Positions 16,630 through 25,461 of a stretch of DNA of 64,000 nt are shown piece after piece. The stretch covers positions 106,904 through 170,903 of the forward strand of contig NZ_HG942074.1 of assembly GCF_000612665.1 (NCBI RefSeq). The letters are read 5' to 3'. A model generated the notes under the pieces. It searched no databases. It worked only from the letters and a program-made list of their open reading frames with translations, and was not told the DNA's origin. The translations under genes and the position numbers were made by a program. Each line of letters starts with the position of its first letter. Position 1 is the stretch's first letter. The stretch is from Neobacillus dielmonensis. Lineage in GTDB: Bacteria > Bacillota > Bacilli > Bacillales > Cytobacillaceae.

Positions 16630-18255
16630 TTGCTTTATTTAGGAAAAGAACAACTCAAAAATGAGAAAGAACGTTTTTCTGCACTTGGCATCAAGACACC
16701 TGCCTATGATTTTGAGGAGGTTTGGAAGAACACCAAAGAATCCCCTATTTGGGTTCATTTTGGTGCCGGAAATTTATTCAGGGCCTTCCATTCAGTCCTG
16801 CAGCAGCATTTAATCGAAAAAGGTGAAACGGACAAAGGAATTATTATTGTTTCCACCAATAGCAATGAGGTAGCAGAAAAAATCTACCGTCCCCACGATA
16901 ACTTAAGTCTTAATGTCGTTATGAAACTAGATGGGACACTGGATATGGAAGTGATCGCTAGCATCGCAGAAAGCATCACGACAAAAAATAATCCTGAATC
17001 GTGGCAGCGCTTAAAAGTAATCTTTCAGCAGCCATCACTTCAATTTGTTACGTTTTCCATCACAGAAAAAGGGTATGACTTAACAAACTTAAATGGTGAA
17101 ATCCGTGAAGAAGTAAAAAGAGAAATCGCACAGGGGCTGGATAATCCCAACCATACAATGGTTATCATAGCATCTCTTTTATATGCAAGGTATCAAAAAG
17201 GAAAACTTCCATTAGCGTTGGTGAGTACAGATAATTTCTCCCACAATGGAGATAAGCTCAAAGAGGCAGTAGTAAAAGTCGCAGCCATTTGGCAGGAACT
17301 TGGCTTTGTGGAAGAAGGGTTCATGGAATATTTGGATGATGAAACCCGAATTACTTTCCCTTGGAGCATGATTGATAAAATTACCCCCCAGCCATCAAAA
17401 GATGTGGCGGACAGATTAATCCAACTTGGTTATGGAAGTGCCCAGTTGATTCATACAAATCCAAATCGTCCGGCAATCGCTGCCTTTGTCAATACGGAGG
17501 AATCGGAGTATTTAGTGATTGAAGACCGTTTTCCAAATGGCCGTCCTGCATTGGAAAAGGTTGGAGTGTATTTTACGGAAAAAAACATTGTTGACCAAGT
17601 CGAGAGAATGAAGGTATGCACCTGCTTAAATCCGCTCCATACAGCATTGGCCATTTTTGGCTGTTTACTTGGTTATTCGTCGATTGCCGATGAAATGAAG
17701 GATGAAGATTTAAAAGCCTTGGTTGAAAAAATTGGATATGTGGAAGGGATGAAGACAGTCACCGACCCTGGCATCATTGAACCAATGAACTTTATTAAAG
17801 AAGTCCTTGAAGTGCGTTTCCCAAATCCAAACAATCCGGATACACCGCAAAGGATTGCAACAGATACTTCGCAAAAGATGGCCATTCGGTTTGGGGAAAC
17901 CATTAAGTTGTATGTCGAGAGGGACGACTTAGATGTCGCTGATTTAACATTTATCCCTCTGACGTTGGCAGGGTGGTGCCGTTATCTGATGGGGGTTGAT
18001 GATGAGGGGAACGAAATGAAGCTTAGTCCCGACCCACTTTTGGACGAAGTGAAACAATATATTAAAAACATAGAATTCAGCAATCCTGATTCTGTGGGTC
18101 AACAATTACAACCTATTCTGTCAAACGAAAGAATATTTGGCATGAGTTTATATGAAATTGGGGTGGGAGGTAAAGTAGAAGACTATTTTAAACGTCTTAT
18201 AAAGGGTCCGGGGGCAGTACGACGGACACTACATGAACTTATTATTTCATGTTGA
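16630..18255 (+). CDS. Mannitol dehydrogenase family (fructuronate reductase-like)
   Basis: A long-chain polyol/aldonate dehydrogenase of about 541 residues. N-terminal VHFGAGNLFRAFH is the nucleotide-binding motif; the C-terminal helical domain holds the catalytic Lys region. Length and style fit UxuB/MtlD-type NAD enzymes that interconvert D-mannonate and D-fructuronate, or mannitol and fructose. The TTG at 16630 is chosen because AAAGGGG lies 8 bases upstream and homologues start near LYLGKEQL; an in-frame ATG at 16594 lacks a ribosome site. It is separated from the glycosidase by a terminator and 225 bases, so co-regulation is plausible but not shown. Confidence 0.85.
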   Translation: MLYLGKEQLKNEKERFSALGIKTPAYDFEEVWKNTKESPIWVHFGAGNLFRAFHSVLQQHLIEKGETDKGIIIVSTNSNEVAEKIYRPHDNLSLNVVMKLDGTLDMEVIASIAESITTKNNPESWQRLKVIFQQPSLQFVTFSITEKGYDLTNLNGEIREEVKREIAQGLDNPNHTMVIIASLLYARYQKGKLPLALVSTDNFSHNGDKLKEAVVKVAAIWQELGFVEEGFMEYLDDETRITFPWSMIDKITPQPSKDVADRLIQLGYGSAQLIHTNPNRPAIAAFVNTEESEYLVIEDRFPNGRPALEKVGVYFTEKNIVDQVERMKVCTCLNPLHTALAIFGCLLGYSSIADEMKDEDLKALVEKIGYVEGMKTVTDPGIIEPMNFIKEVLEVRFPNPNNPDTPQRIATDTSQKMAIRFGETIKLYVERDDLDVADLTFIPLTLAGWCRYLMGVDDEGNEMKLSPDPLLDEVKQYIKNIEFSNPDSVGQQLQPILSNERIFGMSLYEIGVGGKVEDYFKRLIKGPGAVRRTLHELIISC

Positions 18256-18287
18256 AAAAGTATTTCCTGCAGCTATTCAATATGCTG

Positions 18288-18324
18288 AAAGCTTGAAAAC
18301 ATAACTAGTTTCAAGCTTTTTTCT
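18288..18324 (+). terminator. Terminator after the dehydrogenase
   Basis: AAAGCTTGAAA (18288-18298) and TTTCAAGCTTT (18309-18319) form a perfect stem followed by TTTTCTTTTT. Confidence 0.88.
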
Positions 18325-18387
18325 TTTTCTAATTGCCGTTCTTTTCCCATTTACCTAATGGTAAAATTAGGTAAATATGAGGAGCCG

Positions 18388-18903
18388 ATGAAAGCTATTG
18401 TTTATCAAAGATATGGTCCACCTGATGTCCTGGGATTAAAAGAGGTAGAAAAGCCTGCGCTGAGGTAACAGCTGTATGCAGCACAAACAAAGTAGAAACA
18501 GTGCGTTCTATTGGGGCAGACCATGTGATTGATTACAAGACAGAGGATTTTACTAAAAAAACAGATTTGTATGACCTAATTCTGGGCACGAACGGCTCAG
18601 CCAATTTCCGTATATAAGCGGGCCCTTAACCCAAATGGGTCTTTTGTTCATGTTGGCGCTTCCGGCTCTCAAATGTTTCAAGCCATGACTCTAGGCCCGT
18701 GGATTTCCATGACAGGGAAAAAGAAAATAGGCAGTTTTTTGCAAAGACCAAAGCAAAAGGACCTTATTTATATGAAGGAATTATTGGAATCCGGTAAAGT
18801 AAAGCCTGTAATTGATAGAATCTATACGTTGAGTGAAGTTCCTGAGGCATTTCGTTATTTTTCAGAAGGACATGCGCTAGGAAAAGTAGTCATAACGGTG
18901 TGA
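18388..18903 (+). pseudogene. Remnant of an MDR quinone oxidoreductase
   Basis: ATG 18388 starts a typical MKAIVYQRYGPPDVL N-terminus, but after about 25 residues the sequence jumps directly into the cofactor-domain region (VETVRSIGADHVIDYKTEDF). Roughly 130-140 residues that include most of the GroES-like domain are missing. A second frame change near 18600 is needed to reach the intact C-terminus (GSFVHVGASGSQMFQAM ... HALGKVVITV, stop 18903). A large internal deletion plus a frameshift means a true dead gene rather than a read error. It is flanked by terminators. Confidence 0.8.
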
Positions 18904-18915
18904 TGGCCCAAGAAT

Positions 18916-18957
18916 AAAAAGACGGTTCAGGTGAGTTTTCATTTGAGCCGTCTTTTT
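18916..18957 (+). terminator. Terminator after the MDR remnant
   Basis: AAAAAGACGGTTCA (18916-18929) pairs with TGAGCCGTCTTTTT (18944-18957), a 14-bp stem with one G-T style mismatch and a T run. Confidence 0.88.
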
Positions 18958-19040
18958 ATTGTTTGTTTAATGAAATAATGGATAATAACCCATCCAGTTC
19001 TAATACTAAAAATAGTGCTTACTGGTAGAGGTGGTTAAAA

Positions 19041-21068
19041 GTGGGCAACATTTGGCACATTTATAAAACAGATTGGAAAAATATATTCCGAGTTCCTACG
19101 GTTCTCCTTTTAGTGGTTGGACTCATGTTCCTTCCGTCTGCATATGCCTGGTTTAATATTAAATCGATGTGGGACCCTTACGGAAATACGTCAGGCATCC
19201 AGGTTGCAGTGGTGAACGAGGATGAGGGAGCGGTAGTGCTCGAGAAACCATTTAATGCTGGGGCTGAGACGGTTAATAAGTTAAAAAAAAACCGTAAACT
19301 TGGCTGGGTGTTTGTAAACCGCAGTCAGGCTATTAAGGGGGTAGAACATGGGGATTATTATGCCTACCTCATCATCCCCAAAAACTTTTCTAAGGAACTT
19401 ACAAGCATTCTGGAAGCAAATCCTCAGAAACCAGAAATTATATTTGGCTTAAACGAGAAAATCAATGCGATTGCGCCAAAAATAACAAGTTCTGGCGCAT
19501 CAAGCGTTATGGCTCAAATTAGTGATGCCTTCACAGAAACAGTCGGAAGCGCGATCTTTTCAGCTTTTAACGAGGCTGGTGTCGAGCTTCAAAAAGAGTG
19601 GCCATCCATCCAGAATGTTGCCAGCCAAATCCTTGAGCTGGAAAAGGCTTTGCCACAGATTGAAGCCATGGGCAATAAAGCCATAGAATTAGAAGGAAAA
19701 CTGCCCGACATACAAGAGAAAGGCCAGCAAATCATCCAGTTAGAACAAAGAATTCCCGAACTGGATAGTGCCGGTAACAGTATTTTAAAGGTTGAAGCAA
19801 GTTTGCCAACAGTGGATGAAGCTGGTGACAGGATTACGGAACTGCAGACTCGGCTGTCTAACATTGCAAGTACATCTGCTGTCATGAACGACGTAGTAGC
19901 CAGCCTAACGGAAGTCGAATCTCAAATTAACCAGGCACTTGACAACATAATTGCGGCGGAACAAACAGACACATCCGTCAATCAGGAACAGTTGAAGTCT
20001 CTTCTTAATGAACTGGTTACTATCCGTCAGGATATCCAAGACCATCGAACCAATCTTCAGCAACAGCTGGACAAAGTAGAGGGGGGGATTAATACAGCAG
20101 CCAATTTCATTAAAAATGATCTGCCGACAATTGAGGATAAGATTCATAAAGCGGCAGATTTTGTTCGTAACGATTTGCCGAAGGTTGAAGATAACATCAG
20201 AGAAGCTGCGGATTTAATAAGGACAAAGCTACCTGAGGTAGTGAGAGTGATTCATAAAGCAGCCGATTTGGCCAAAAATGATTTGCCGGGATTTGAAAAT
20301 GAGATACGGACGGCGGCAGACAAAATCAGGAAATTTAATCAAAGTGTCAATATTCATGATTTAATCGAATTTTTAATGCACGATCCAGGAAAAGAAAGTA
20401 ACTTTTTATCAAGTCCGATCCAGTTAAAAACGAAGAGGATATTCCCGATTCCAAACTACGGTTCCGCGATGACACCATTTTATACAATGTTGGCCCTATG
20501 GGTAGGGGGGATGCTGCTTATCTCGTCAATGAGGGTGGATGTTGAAAATCCTGATAAGCAATATAAGAATTACCAGCTTTATTTTGGGAGACTATTCACC
20601 TTTCTTACGATTGGGGTTTTCCAAGCCATCATTGTGTCCCTTGGTGATTTATACATTATCCATTCCTATGTAGTGGACAAGCTTTGGTTTGTGTTATTAA
20701 GTGTTTTTATCAGCATTGTGTTTGGCATTATTACCTACACTTTATGTTCGGTATTTGGCAATATTGGGAAAGGGTTATCCATCATTCTTTTGGTGCTGCA
20801 AATTTCAAGCTCTGGGGCCACTTTTCCTGTAACTGTCACCTCCTCTTTTTTTCAAAAATTGTATCCGTTTATGCCGTTCACTTATGCGGTGAGTATGTTA
20901 CGAGAGACCGTTGGGGGAATGATCCAGGAAGTGGTCATCAAGGATGTTGTATATCTGCTTGGTTTTGCGGGATTAAGTTTTCTCATCGCACTCGTATTAA
21001 AAAAGCCTCTTAGCCCCTGGCTGGATCGTACCGCAGAAAAGGCTAAGTCTACTAAGTTGATACCCTAA
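19041..21068 (+). CDS. YhgE/Pip-type membrane protein with coiled-coil repeats
   Basis: 675 residues. One N-terminal membrane helix (about 18-40), a large extracytoplasmic region, then about five C-terminal helices (about 483-660) of the ABC-2 permease type. That is the layout of YhgE/Pip proteins, relatives of phage-infection protein and of type VII secretion YueB/EsaA. The outside region has two tandem arrays: four 17-residue units at 197-264 (ILELEKALPQIEAMGNK type) and four 18-residue units at 353-424 (AADFVRNDLPKVEDNIRE type). GTG 19041 follows AGAGGTGG. No partner ATPase or secretion genes lie nearby. Its job is unclear; the PadR-led genes downstream are separated by a terminator. Confidence 0.82.
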   Translation: MGNIWHIYKTDWKNIFRVPTVLLLVVGLMFLPSAYAWFNIKSMWDPYGNTSGIQVAVVNEDEGAVVLEKPFNAGAETVNKLKKNRKLGWVFVNRSQAIKGVEHGDYYAYLIIPKNFSKELTSILEANPQKPEIIFGLNEKINAIAPKITSSGASSVMAQISDAFTETVGSAIFSAFNEAGVELQKEWPSIQNVASQILELEKALPQIEAMGNKAIELEGKLPDIQEKGQQIIQLEQRIPELDSAGNSILKVEASLPTVDEAGDRITELQTRLSNIASTSAVMNDVVASLTEVESQINQALDNIIAAEQTDTSVNQEQLKSLLNELVTIRQDIQDHRTNLQQQLDKVEGGINTAANFIKNDLPTIEDKIHKAADFVRNDLPKVEDNIREAADLIRTKLPEVVRVIHKAADLAKNDLPGFENEIRTAADKIRKFNQSVNIHDLIEFLMHDPGKESNFLSSPIQLKTKRIFPIPNYGSAMTPFYTMLALWVGGMLLISSMRVDVENPDKQYKNYQLYFGRLFTFLTIGVFQAIIVSLGDLYIIHSYVVDKLWFVLLSVFISIVFGIITYTLCSVFGNIGKGLSIILLVLQISSSGATFPVTVTSSFFQKLYPFMPFTYAVSMLRETVGGMIQEVVIKDVVYLLGFAGLSFLIALVLKKPLSPWLDRTAEKAKSTKLIP

Positions 21069-21099
21069 GAACATGTAAATAAACATTATACTTACCATT

Positions 21100-21136
21100 A
21101 GGCACAATTGGGCGTTCTGCCGGTTGTGCCTTTTTC
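21100..21136 (+). terminator. Terminator after the YhgE/Pip gene
   Basis: AGGCACAA (21100-21107) and TTGTGCCT (21124-21131) with TTTTT following. Confidence 0.8.
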
Positions 21137-21185
21137 AGCTTTGAAGTAAGTCAGTTAGAAAAATATATAGGATTTTTTGTTATGT

Positions 21186-21209
21186 ACCTTGTAATGCGAT
21201 ATACAAGGT
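21186..21209. promoter_or_regulatory. Candidate PadR operator
   Basis: A perfect inverted repeat ACCTTGTA-N8-TACAAGGT lies 40 bases before the PadR gene, in the region expected for its promoter. Position and symmetry suggest autoregulation; binding is inferred. Confidence 0.55.
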
Positions 21210-21248
21210 GATACGATATAGTTGTTAATTTGATAGGGGGAGGTCTCT

Positions 21249-21572
21249 ATGGACAAAGAAATGCTTAAGGGGAGCATCGACCTGTTGCTGTTGTCAATGA
21301 TTTCAAATCGCGATATGTATGGATACGAGATGATGAAAATCCTGAAGGAGACGAGCGGCGAGCAATATGAAATGGGCGAAGGGACACTATATCCCGCGCT
21401 AAAACGGCTCGAAAAAAAGGAATGGATTGAGTCCTACTGGAAGGATACCGATTCGGGCAGAAGGAAATATTATCATCTCACTGATAAGGGTACTGCGGAG
21501 CTGGAAGAAAAGCGTAAGAACTGGAGCCTGGTGGAAAATTTAGTACGCAAAGTGGAAGAGGGGCTAACATGA
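21249..21572 (+). CDS. PadR family transcriptional regulator
   Basis: 107 residues forming a winged-helix PadR domain: LLLSMISNRDMYGYEMMKIL, then the EGTLYPALKRLEKKEWI recognition helix and wing, ending in a short C-terminal helix. PadR proteins usually repress a neighbouring membrane or efflux operon. RBS GGGGGAGG precedes ATG. The gene overlaps the next by four bases (ATGA), so the membrane protein is translationally coupled. A palindrome 40 bases upstream is a likely operator. Confidence 0.92.
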   Translation: MDKEMLKGSIDLLLLSMISNRDMYGYEMMKILKETSGEQYEMGEGTLYPALKRLEKKEWIESYWKDTDSGRRKYYHLTDKGTAELEEKRKNWSLVENLVRKVEEGLT

Positions 21573-22438
21573 ACGAGCTTCTCAAAAACTATGTAAACCA
21601 TATTGTTGCAGGTATTGATGGAACTCCTGAAGATAAGGCTGACATGGAAGAAGAAATGCTTGTCCATCTCGAATTATTGGCAAAAGAGAACATGGTAAAG
21701 GGTCTTTCAGAACAGGAGGCGGCTAAGATGGCCATACAGCAGTTTGGCAATCATGAAAAAATAGGACGAGAAATGCAGCAAGTGTTGTATCCGTACCGGA
21801 AGCAATTATTTATCTTCTTGGCAATGCTCTCTCTATTTTCCGCTTCGGGTCTCTACCTCGCCCACCTGTTAATTAATGGGGATGCCGAGTATGACTGGCT
21901 GATCACATCAATCAGCATTGGAACCATTCTGCTTGTGCTGGCATTTTCCCATTTTAGGAGTACCTTGAGAAAACGCTGGAGCATCATCCTTCTTATTGTC
22001 CATCTGCTGTTGTGGTCATATGGCCTGCTTGGTGCGGCGAACCTTTCAGGTGGTACAATTGAAAGCTTAATGCTAATTCTAACATGGCTGAATCTTATTT
22101 TGACCGCAGTTCTGCTTTATCAAACAGCACTTTTGCCAGGTGCGAAAGAAACGAAAGTTCCTAGCGGCAAAAAAGTGATTCATATTCTTTACATCACTAC
22201 AGGCTTGATTATTTGTGCAGCATGTTTGTTTTTTATCTATGGCGGGCTAGTTATGATCGGAAAGCTCCATTTTATGATGCTGATATTTTTAACTCCTTTG
22301 GCTGTTTGGGGGGCTTTATATAGACTGCAGTTAGTACAGTGGGAACAGCGCGAGGAGATTGTGCTTTGGACGCCTCTACTCCCAGTTCTATTATCCCTTA
22401 TCATCGTCGGCTATCTCCTGCTGCCATTATTTATATAA
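21569..22438 (+). CDS. Seven-helix membrane protein with permease-prefix domain
   Basis: 289 residues. The cytoplasmic N-terminus (about 1-75) matches the helical prefix often found in PadR-linked proteins: acidic helices with LSEQEAAKMAIQQFGNHEKIGREM. Seven hydrophobic segments follow. No transport or catalytic motif is visible. Coupling to PadR upstream and to a secreted beta-propeller protein downstream suggests a small signalling or export module at the membrane. Function unknown. Confidence 0.8.
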   Translation: MNELLKNYVNHIVAGIDGTPEDKADMEEEMLVHLELLAKENMVKGLSEQEAAKMAIQQFGNHEKIGREMQQVLYPYRKQLFIFLAMLSLFSASGLYLAHLLINGDAEYDWLITSISIGTILLVLAFSHFRSTLRKRWSIILLIVHLLLWSYGLLGAANLSGGTIESLMLILTWLNLILTAVLLYQTALLPGAKETKVPSGKKVIHILYITTGLIICAACLFFIYGGLVMIGKLHFMMLIFLTPLAVWGALYRLQLVQWEQREEIVLWTPLLPVLLSLIIVGYLLLPLFI

Positions 22439-22451
22439 GGAGTTGCTATTA

Positions 22452-23486
22452 TTGAACAGGAAAAAATGGCTGATTGTCTTATGTGTGCCGGCACTGTTGC
22501 TAATTTCGCTTCTTACAGCAGGGGTTCTCTTGGCTAAGGAAGACACTGAAAAGGATGAAGGACTTACGAATCAATACGATGTTTCTGTAAACAAGACGAT
22601 TGCTTATGTAACTTATCAACTTGGGACTCCAGTTTTGAATGTATATAATGAGGAAAATAACGAGAGACAAACCATCGTTAAACTGGAGAATGATAAACGT
22701 ATCTTAGACCCAAGTTTCTCAGCAGATGGAAAACTTTTGGCATTTGTTGTACAAAACAAGGATATGGAAAACGACCCGTTTTCAAGTGTACGTGTTATTG
22801 ACCTTGAAACTAAAAAGACGAGGGAGCTTTTTTCGAATAAAGACCTTGTCACTGAAGTGGAGTTTGGAAAGAATGATACGTCCTTGTTTTTTCTCGGTGC
22901 CGGTACCTTTACGAATTACTCGCCCATTACCGGGAAACGGCCGCATGATTTTGATATTTTTCAATACAGCTTTACAACAGAAGCAATTGAAAAGTTGACT
23001 GATATGAAAAAATATAGCATGACCTCATTGGTTGTTTCAGGTGATGGAAGCATGCTTTATCTACAAAGTGATGATGATTCGCAGGCGAAAACGGCAGAAG
23101 AAATATTTGATACAAAACAACGGATTTTTTCCATTTCACTTGAAGACCCCGGTCATTACGTTGTTTCCGAACCAGATAAAAACTTAGATATATTTGATTT
23201 TGCCTTTACACCTGACGGGAAACATTTAATTTATCAAGCTATCGCCAACCTGGAGAGTGGCGGGACGTTCCAGTATGAGTTATATTCATATGATTTTGAA
23301 ACCAAGGAGGGAAAGCAGCTTACCAACATGGAAAGTTATGCTTCACACCCAGTGGTTGCTGCTGAAGGGCAGACTGTTTATTTCATGGTCGATTCCAAAT
23401 TTGGGAAAGACAATAATGGGGAATGGCATTTATACAAATTGGACCTAGAGGAAAAAAACCCCGTCGAAGTCTTCCTTCCATCCTGA
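22452..23486 (+). CDS. Membrane-anchored TolB-like beta-propeller protein
   Basis: 344 residues starting at TTG 22452, chosen because AAGGAG sits 9 bases upstream; earlier in-frame codons lie inside the preceding gene. Residues 6-30 are a signal anchor. The rest shows repeated TolB/PD40 blades, for example DPSFSADGKLLAFVV and DFAFTPDGKHLIYQA, spaced as in propellers and facing outside. Such proteins bind partners or ligands rather than catalyse. It is the third gene of the PadR operon, 13 bases after the membrane protein. Partner unknown. Confidence 0.8.
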   Translation: MNRKKWLIVLCVPALLLISLLTAGVLLAKEDTEKDEGLTNQYDVSVNKTIAYVTYQLGTPVLNVYNEENNERQTIVKLENDKRILDPSFSADGKLLAFVVQNKDMENDPFSSVRVIDLETKKTRELFSNKDLVTEVEFGKNDTSLFFLGAGTFTNYSPITGKRPHDFDIFQYSFTTEAIEKLTDMKKYSMTSLVVSGDGSMLYLQSDDDSQAKTAEEIFDTKQRIFSISLEDPGHYVVSEPDKNLDIFDFAFTPDGKHLIYQAIANLESGGTFQYELYSYDFETKEGKQLTNMESYASHPVVAAEGQTVYFMVDSKFGKDNNGEWHLYKLDLEEKNPVEVFLPS

Positions 23487-23515
23487 TATTAGATCTTCTT
23501 TTAGGAATAGATAAT

Positions 23516-23556
23516 AACCCAGTCTAAAACGAACGTTTTGAACTGGGTTTGTTTTT
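23516..23556. terminator. Bidirectional terminator between PadR operon and adhB
   Basis: AACCCAGT (23516-23523) pairs with ACTGGGTT (23542-23549), with an inner AAAACG/CGTTTT pair. T runs follow on the plus strand, and the minus strand has A/T-rich flanks. The right end touches the adhB stop. Confidence 0.8.
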
Positions 23557-24692
23557 TATGGTTTTAGTATGACTTTAATGCAATCCTCTGTTCTTGTATC
23601 AAAAACCTCATAGCCATGCTTGGCTTGATCTAACGGTAGCACGTGTGTCACCACATCACTCGGGTCGATTTTTCCTGAGGCAAATAAATCGTACAAGAAA
23701 GGCATATAAGGAATAACCGGTGCCTGTCCCATCTTAAGGTCAATATTTCGCTGAAATAGATCGCCCAGTGGAAATGCATTATAGCGGCCGCCATAAACTC
23801 CGGTAATTTGGATCGTGCCGCCTTTGCGGACAGCTTGGCTGGCGATTACTATAGCGCCCATTGCCCCGCCTTGAAGCTTGAGCCCGCTTGCCAGAAACTC
23901 CATCGGTGTCCACTTTCCATCCATTCCTACTGCGTCAATGACAACGTCGGCTCCGCCTTTTGTGATTTCTTTTAGGTATAGGCCAGTGTTTTCATGCTGT
24001 TCAAAGTTAACAATTTCTACATTGTTTGTCCGTTTCGCATGCTGCAGGCGATAGTCAATGTAATCGACCGCAATCACACGCTTTGCCCCTTTATACCAAG
24101 CAAATTTTTGCGCCAGTAAGCCCACAGGACCACAGCCCAAGACGATGACAGTGTCTCCATCTTTGACGCCGGCATGGTCAACGGACCAATACGCGGTCCC
24201 AGCAGCATCTGCCAACAGTACGAGTTTTTCATCTTCTACTTCGCAATCCTCTGGGATTTTAAACGGGGTAAAATTCCCGTAAGGAACCCTCATGTATTCG
24301 GCTTGCCCGCCCGCATAGCCGCCTGTGGTCTCGGAATAGCCAAAGAAACCGCCCATGTCGCCGTGTGGGTTGGAATTGTCACATTGGCTGGTCAGGTCAT
24401 GCTGGCAATACCAGCAGGAGCCGCAGCTGACATTAAACGGAATGATGACCCGGTCGCCCTTTTTTAAATCACGGACACCTGGTCCTACTTCTTCGACCAC
24501 TCCCATTGGTTCGTGTCCAATGACAAAGTCTGTTGGCGTATTGGGAATCATTCCATGTATCAAATGGAGATCGGACCCGCAAATGGCTGAAGACGTGATT
24601 TTCACAATGATATCGTCTGAATTTTTGATGGTGGGGTCTTTTACTTCTCTGACTTCAACATTTTTTATCCCTTGGTAGGTAACAGCTTTCAT
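23556..24692 (-). CDS. adhB: Zinc-dependent alcohol dehydrogenase, AdhB-like
   Basis: 378 residues of the medium-chain family, close to the glutathione-independent formaldehyde dehydrogenase group. Catalytic zinc ligands are the Cys in AICGSDLH and His in GHEPMGVVEE. The four-Cys structural zinc loop is CGSCWYCQHDLTSQC, and the nucleotide motif is GCGPVGLLAQ. GGAGGG lies about 10 bases before ATG. In B. subtilis adhB is embedded among yraD/E/F/G spore-coat-like genes, and the same company appears here (24711-25973), supporting the name and a link to sporulation. The substrate is unproven. Confidence 0.88.
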   Translation of the reverse strand: MKAVTYQGIKNVEVREVKDPTIKNSDDIIVKITSSAICGSDLHLIHGMIPNTPTDFVIGHEPMGVVEEVGPGVRDLKKGDRVIIPFNVSCGSCWYCQHDLTSQCDNSNPHGDMGGFFGYSETTGGYAGGQAEYMRVPYGNFTPFKIPEDCEVEDEKLVLLADAAGTAYWSVDHAGVKDGDTVIVLGCGPVGLLAQKFAWYKGAKRVIAVDYIDYRLQHAKRTNNVEIVNFEQHENTGLYLKEITKGGADVVIDAVGMDGKWTPMEFLASGLKLQGGAMGAIVIASQAVRKGGTIQITGVYGGRYNAFPLGDLFQRNIDLKMGQAPVIPYMPFLYDLFASGKIDPSDVVTHVLPLDQAKHGYEVFDTRTEDCIKVILKP

Positions 24693-24710
24693 TTAAGTTT
24701 ATCCCTCCTT

Positions 24711-25070
24711 TTATTCGTTTGGTGTGGCAAACATTCCGCCGCGGTCGGTATCGATAGGGTAGAGGTTCATTTGGCCAATTTGCATGGCGGTTTCGGCCCC
24801 TTTTAAATCAACAGGGTACTGGTCTTTAAAATTATGGGGATGCAGCCATTTATTTTTGATCATCAAATCGGAAATTTCTCCATGTAAATCAAGGGCTTCC
24901 ATCATCTGTTTTGTCAAAACTCTCCTGAGCTCTGGGTTTGTTGTTTCGGGAATGGCGAATCCGTAATTTCGGATCCCGTTTTTCACCGAGATTAAAAAAT
25001 CAAGAGCAAAGGCTGAGTCAGCCAAGTTCGGCATCCCTTCTGCGTTCCTGGGGTCTAGGTAATCTTTCAC
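24711..25070 (-). CDS. CotF-family spore coat protein
   Basis: 119 residues, helical, with the CotF-type pattern DFLISVKNGIRNYGFAI, a middle ELRRVLTKQMMEALDLHGEI helix and a short WLHPHN segment. The start is GTG 25070, 6-7 bases after GGAGGTG. It lies 18 bases before adhB and 11 bases after the small gene at 25082, all one operon. The plus-strand protein at 25665 is a clear paralogue (DFLISTKSGIRNYTVAIT). Likely role: packing in the outer spore layers. Confidence 0.85.
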   Translation of the reverse strand: MKDYLDPRNAEGMPNLADSAFALDFLISVKNGIRNYGFAIPETTNPELRRVLTKQMMEALDLHGEISDLMIKNKWLHPHNFKDQYPVDLKGAETAMQIGQMNLYPIDTDRGGMFATPNE

Positions 25071-25081
25071 TTTTCCACCTC

Positions 25082-25291
25082 CTAATGAAGTAATTGGCTT
25101 TGCTGATAAAATGGCAGCAGTTCATTGATATGCTTGGTGTTAAGTTGTACGTCTTTCTCCATGAGCTGTTTTAGCTCATTATTGAAGCAAATACCCTGCA
25201 TTAGTTTGGATCTTAGTAAACAGACGGTTTTTATATTAATGATTTCGTGGGTTTCTAATGTTTCATGCAAAGCTAACATTTCTTTATCCAT
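25082..25291 (-). CDS. Small coat-associated protein (YraG-like)
   Basis: 69 residues, helical. It pairs with CotF-type genes in the B. subtilis yra cluster, where the small proteins resemble YraG/YraE. The paralogue at 25462 shares LHET-hydrophobic-LHE/THE, a NLC/TVCL-T/R-K segment, and the EL.....EKDV....HI.QL tail. RBS GGAGGTGAG precedes ATG 25291. First gene of the minus-strand operon that continues into the CotF protein and adhB. Confidence 0.72.
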   Translation of the reverse strand: MDKEMLALHETLETHEIINIKTVCLLRSKLMQGICFNNELKQLMEKDVQLNTKHINELLPFYQQSQLLH

Positions 25292-25461
25292 CTACTCACC
25301 TCCATATTCGGTAACATAAGTATTTTCCCCAACCTGCTTTTTTTTTTATGCAATATATATAGTGAAATGAAATAACTTTGAATGAATGAAAAATGGAATA
25401 GAGGGCTTCAATTATTGAAAACATAAGGAAGTAATGAAAGAAAATGATGGAGTGAACAATA

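Noticed and set aside
25292..25461. Sigma-G or sigma-K promoters for the coat gene pairs
   Set aside because: Expected from the gene content, but no convincing -35/-10 pair for either factor could be picked out by eye.
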